The notes below the pieces were generated by a model that saw nothing but the letters and a program-made list of their open reading frames with translations, ran no database searches and had not been told where the DNA came from. A stretch of DNA of 6,781 bases. It comes from Darwinibacter acetoxidans_A. GTDB lineage: Bacteria; Bacillota; Limnochordia; Darwinibacteriales; Darwinibacteriaceae. A program made the position numbers and the translations under genes. Location of the stretch: the NCBI GenBank assembly GCA_041936745.1, contig JBHGWS010000014.1, forward strand, positions 1 through 6,781. The letters are read 5' to 3'. Positions 6,379-6,781 of the stretch are shown piece by piece; the stretch's first letter is position 1; the number at the start of each line of letters is the position of its first letter.

Positions 6379-6458
6379 CACCTAGAAGCCCTTTTCTAGG
6401 AGATACGTTTCTCCAGCGTTTCTCTTGGGAAGCGGTGTTTTTAATAAAATGGAGGTGA
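6377..6458 (+). promoter_or_regulatory. Structured rpsO mRNA leader, candidate S15 autoregulatory element
   Basis: The sequence between ribF and rpsO can form four helices that close into a four-way junction. P1 is AACACC 6377-6382 with GGTGTT 6434-6439. P2 is 6383-6388 with 6393-6398 (one G.U pair). P3 is GGAGA 6399-6403 with TCTCC 6410-6414. P4 is 6418-6423 with 6428-6433 (two U.G pairs, CTTG loop). At the top of P4 a G.U pair (6428/6423) is followed by a G-C pair (6429/6422), the kind of step S15 recognises in 16S rRNA. CACCT 6379-6383 can instead pair with AGGTG 6453-6457 in the rpsO Shine-Dalgarno. S15 represses its own mRNA through varied leader structures in several bacteria; that this leader does so is inference. 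Confidence 0.45.
6406..6424 (+). repeat. 8-bp direct repeat in the rpsO leader
   Basis: CGTTTCTC occurs at 6406-6413 and again at 6417-6424. Either copy can pair with GGGAAGCG at 6427-6434 (eight pairs including two U.G), so the repeat offers two mutually exclusive partners for the same downstream strand. Use of the first copy would disrupt helix P3. Confidence 0.6.
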
Positions 6459-6465
6459 AGTCTTG
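6451..6465 (+). promoter_or_regulatory. Strong Shine-Dalgarno and TTG start of rpsO
   Basis: GGAGGTGA at 6451-6458 is a near-perfect anti-Shine-Dalgarno match. Its GGAGG core lies seven bases before TTG 6463-6465. No ATG or GTG in this frame could give a full-length S15, so TTG is the start. Confidence 0.88.
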
Positions 6466-6729
6466 ATTTCACAAGATTCAAAAGCGGAAATCATTGAACA
6501 GTTCAGCCGGCATGAAAGTGATACCGGGTCCCCCGAGGTTCAGGTTGCCATTCTTACTAAACGCATCCAGGAGCTGACCGAACATCTTAAGGTACACAAA
6601 AATGACCATCATTCCAGAAGGGGCCTTTATAAGATGATCGGGCAGAGGCGCGGCCTGTTAAATTATCTTTCCAAAAAAGATATTGAGCGTTACCGCAGCC
6701 TAATCAACGAACTCGGCCTACGTAGGTAA
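6463..6729 (+). CDS. rpsO: 30S ribosomal protein S15
   Basis: This 88-residue protein is S15, a primary 16S rRNA-binding protein that fixes the three-way junction of helices 20-22 and starts assembly of the 30S platform; it also forms an intersubunit bridge. The family signature is complete: HESDTGSPEVQ (17-27), DHHSRRGL (48-55), QRRGLLNYL (61-69) and the C-terminal YRSLINELGLRR. Length matches the usual 88-89 residues. It begins with TTG behind a near-consensus ribosome-binding site; the resulting MISQDSKAEII aligns with the normal S15 N-terminus. The gene has an 84-nt structured leader and a likely own promoter, and is closed by a strong terminator, so it can be expressed separately from the upstream operon. 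Confidence 0.98.
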   Translation: MISQDSKAEIIEQFSRHESDTGSPEVQVAILTKRIQELTEHLKVHKNDHHSRRGLYKMIGQRRGLLNYLSKKDIERYRSLINELGLRR

Positions 6730-6735
6730 TACTTC

Positions 6736-6760
6736 GAGCGGGGAATCCCCGCTCTTTTTT
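6736..6760 (+). terminator. Intrinsic terminator after rpsO
   Basis: GAGCGGGG (6736-6743) and CCCCGCTC (6747-6754) form a perfect 8-bp GC-rich stem with an AAT loop, directly followed by six T residues (6755-6760). It begins 6 nt after the rpsO stop. It marks a 3' end of the transcript that runs through this operon, although read-through into the next gene is possible. Confidence 0.93.
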
Positions 6761-6768
6761 GAGTACGC

Positions 6769-6774
6769 TTGACA
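6769..6774 (+). promoter_or_regulatory. -35 box of a promoter for the next gene (probably pnp)
   Basis: TTGACA is a perfect sigma-A -35 hexamer, eight bases after the terminator T-tract. The window ends 7 nt later, so the -10 box is not visible. In Firmicutes rpsO is usually followed by pnp (polynucleotide phosphorylase), so the promoter probably serves that gene; this is inference from conserved gene order. Confidence 0.5.
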
Positions 6775-6781
6775 AATGATA

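Noticed and set aside
6445..6450. TAAAAT as a -10 box directly upstream of rpsO
   Set aside because: No -35-like hexamer lies at 16-18 bp, and transcription would start inside or after the Shine-Dalgarno.
6449..6466. Mini-ORF ATG GAG GTG AAG TCT TGA overlapping the rpsO start
   Set aside because: It has no ribosome-binding site upstream, and its codons are the rpsO Shine-Dalgarno itself; more likely chance than a leader peptide.
1..6781. Mobile element, CRISPR array, defence system or novel multi-gene cassette
   Set aside because: Every gene belongs to a conserved housekeeping family in a known gene order; there are no terminal inverted repeats, transposase, integrase or spaced repeats.

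Overview
The window is one co-directional stretch (+ strand) of the conserved bacterial nusA-infB transcription/translation operon. In order it holds: the 3' end of nusA, ylxR (rnpM), ylxQ, infB, rbfA, a DHH/DHHA1 phosphoesterase (nrnA type), truB, ribF and rpsO. A strong intrinsic terminator follows, and then a perfect TTGACA -35 box at the right edge. The organism looks like a member of the Firmicutes, most likely a clostridial-type lineage. The reasons are the ylxR-ylxQ pair between nusA and infB, Shine-Dalgarno sequences that follow the AGGAGGTGAT consensus, TTG starts on ribF and rpsO, and a nrnA gene between rbfA and truB. Bacillus subtilis instead has ylxP between infB and rbfA and no nrnA here. 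Placement below that level cannot be supported from sequence alone.

Region by region: 1-450 is the end of NusA, from the KH2 GXXG loop through a long Glu/Lys/Pro-rich tail with an 18-bp tandem repeat. Positions 459-1032 hold two small RNA-binding proteins whose genes overlap by 17 nt. Positions 1044-3095 hold translation initiation factor IF2 with two N-terminal IF2_N modules. Positions 3096-3156 form a 61-nt spacer with several small inverted repeats, where ylxP lies in Bacillus. Positions 3157-5427 hold rbfA, nrnA and truB, tightly coupled (1-nt and 17-nt overlaps). Positions 5431-6378 hold ribF. Positions 6379-6462 are an 84-nt leader of rpsO with dense potential RNA structure, preceded by a candidate promoter inside the ribF 3' end. 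Positions 6463-6729 are rpsO, followed by the terminator and the start of what is probably the pnp promoter.

The genes serve one theme, making and running the translation machinery. NusA acts on rRNA and mRNA transcription, RnpM and YlxQ bind RNA, IF2 brings initiator tRNA to the ribosome, RbfA matures the 30S subunit, NrnA clears nanoRNA, TruB makes tRNA pseudouridine 55, RibF makes FMN and FAD, and S15 nucleates assembly of the 30S platform. I see no mobile element, CRISPR array, tRNA, rRNA or foreign-looking insertion, and no undescribed multi-gene system.

The most interesting non-coding signal is the rpsO leader. It can fold into a closed four-way junction, contains a G.U/G-C step like the one S15 recognises in 16S rRNA, and has a CACCT segment that can pair either with the Shine-Dalgarno or with an upstream GGTG.
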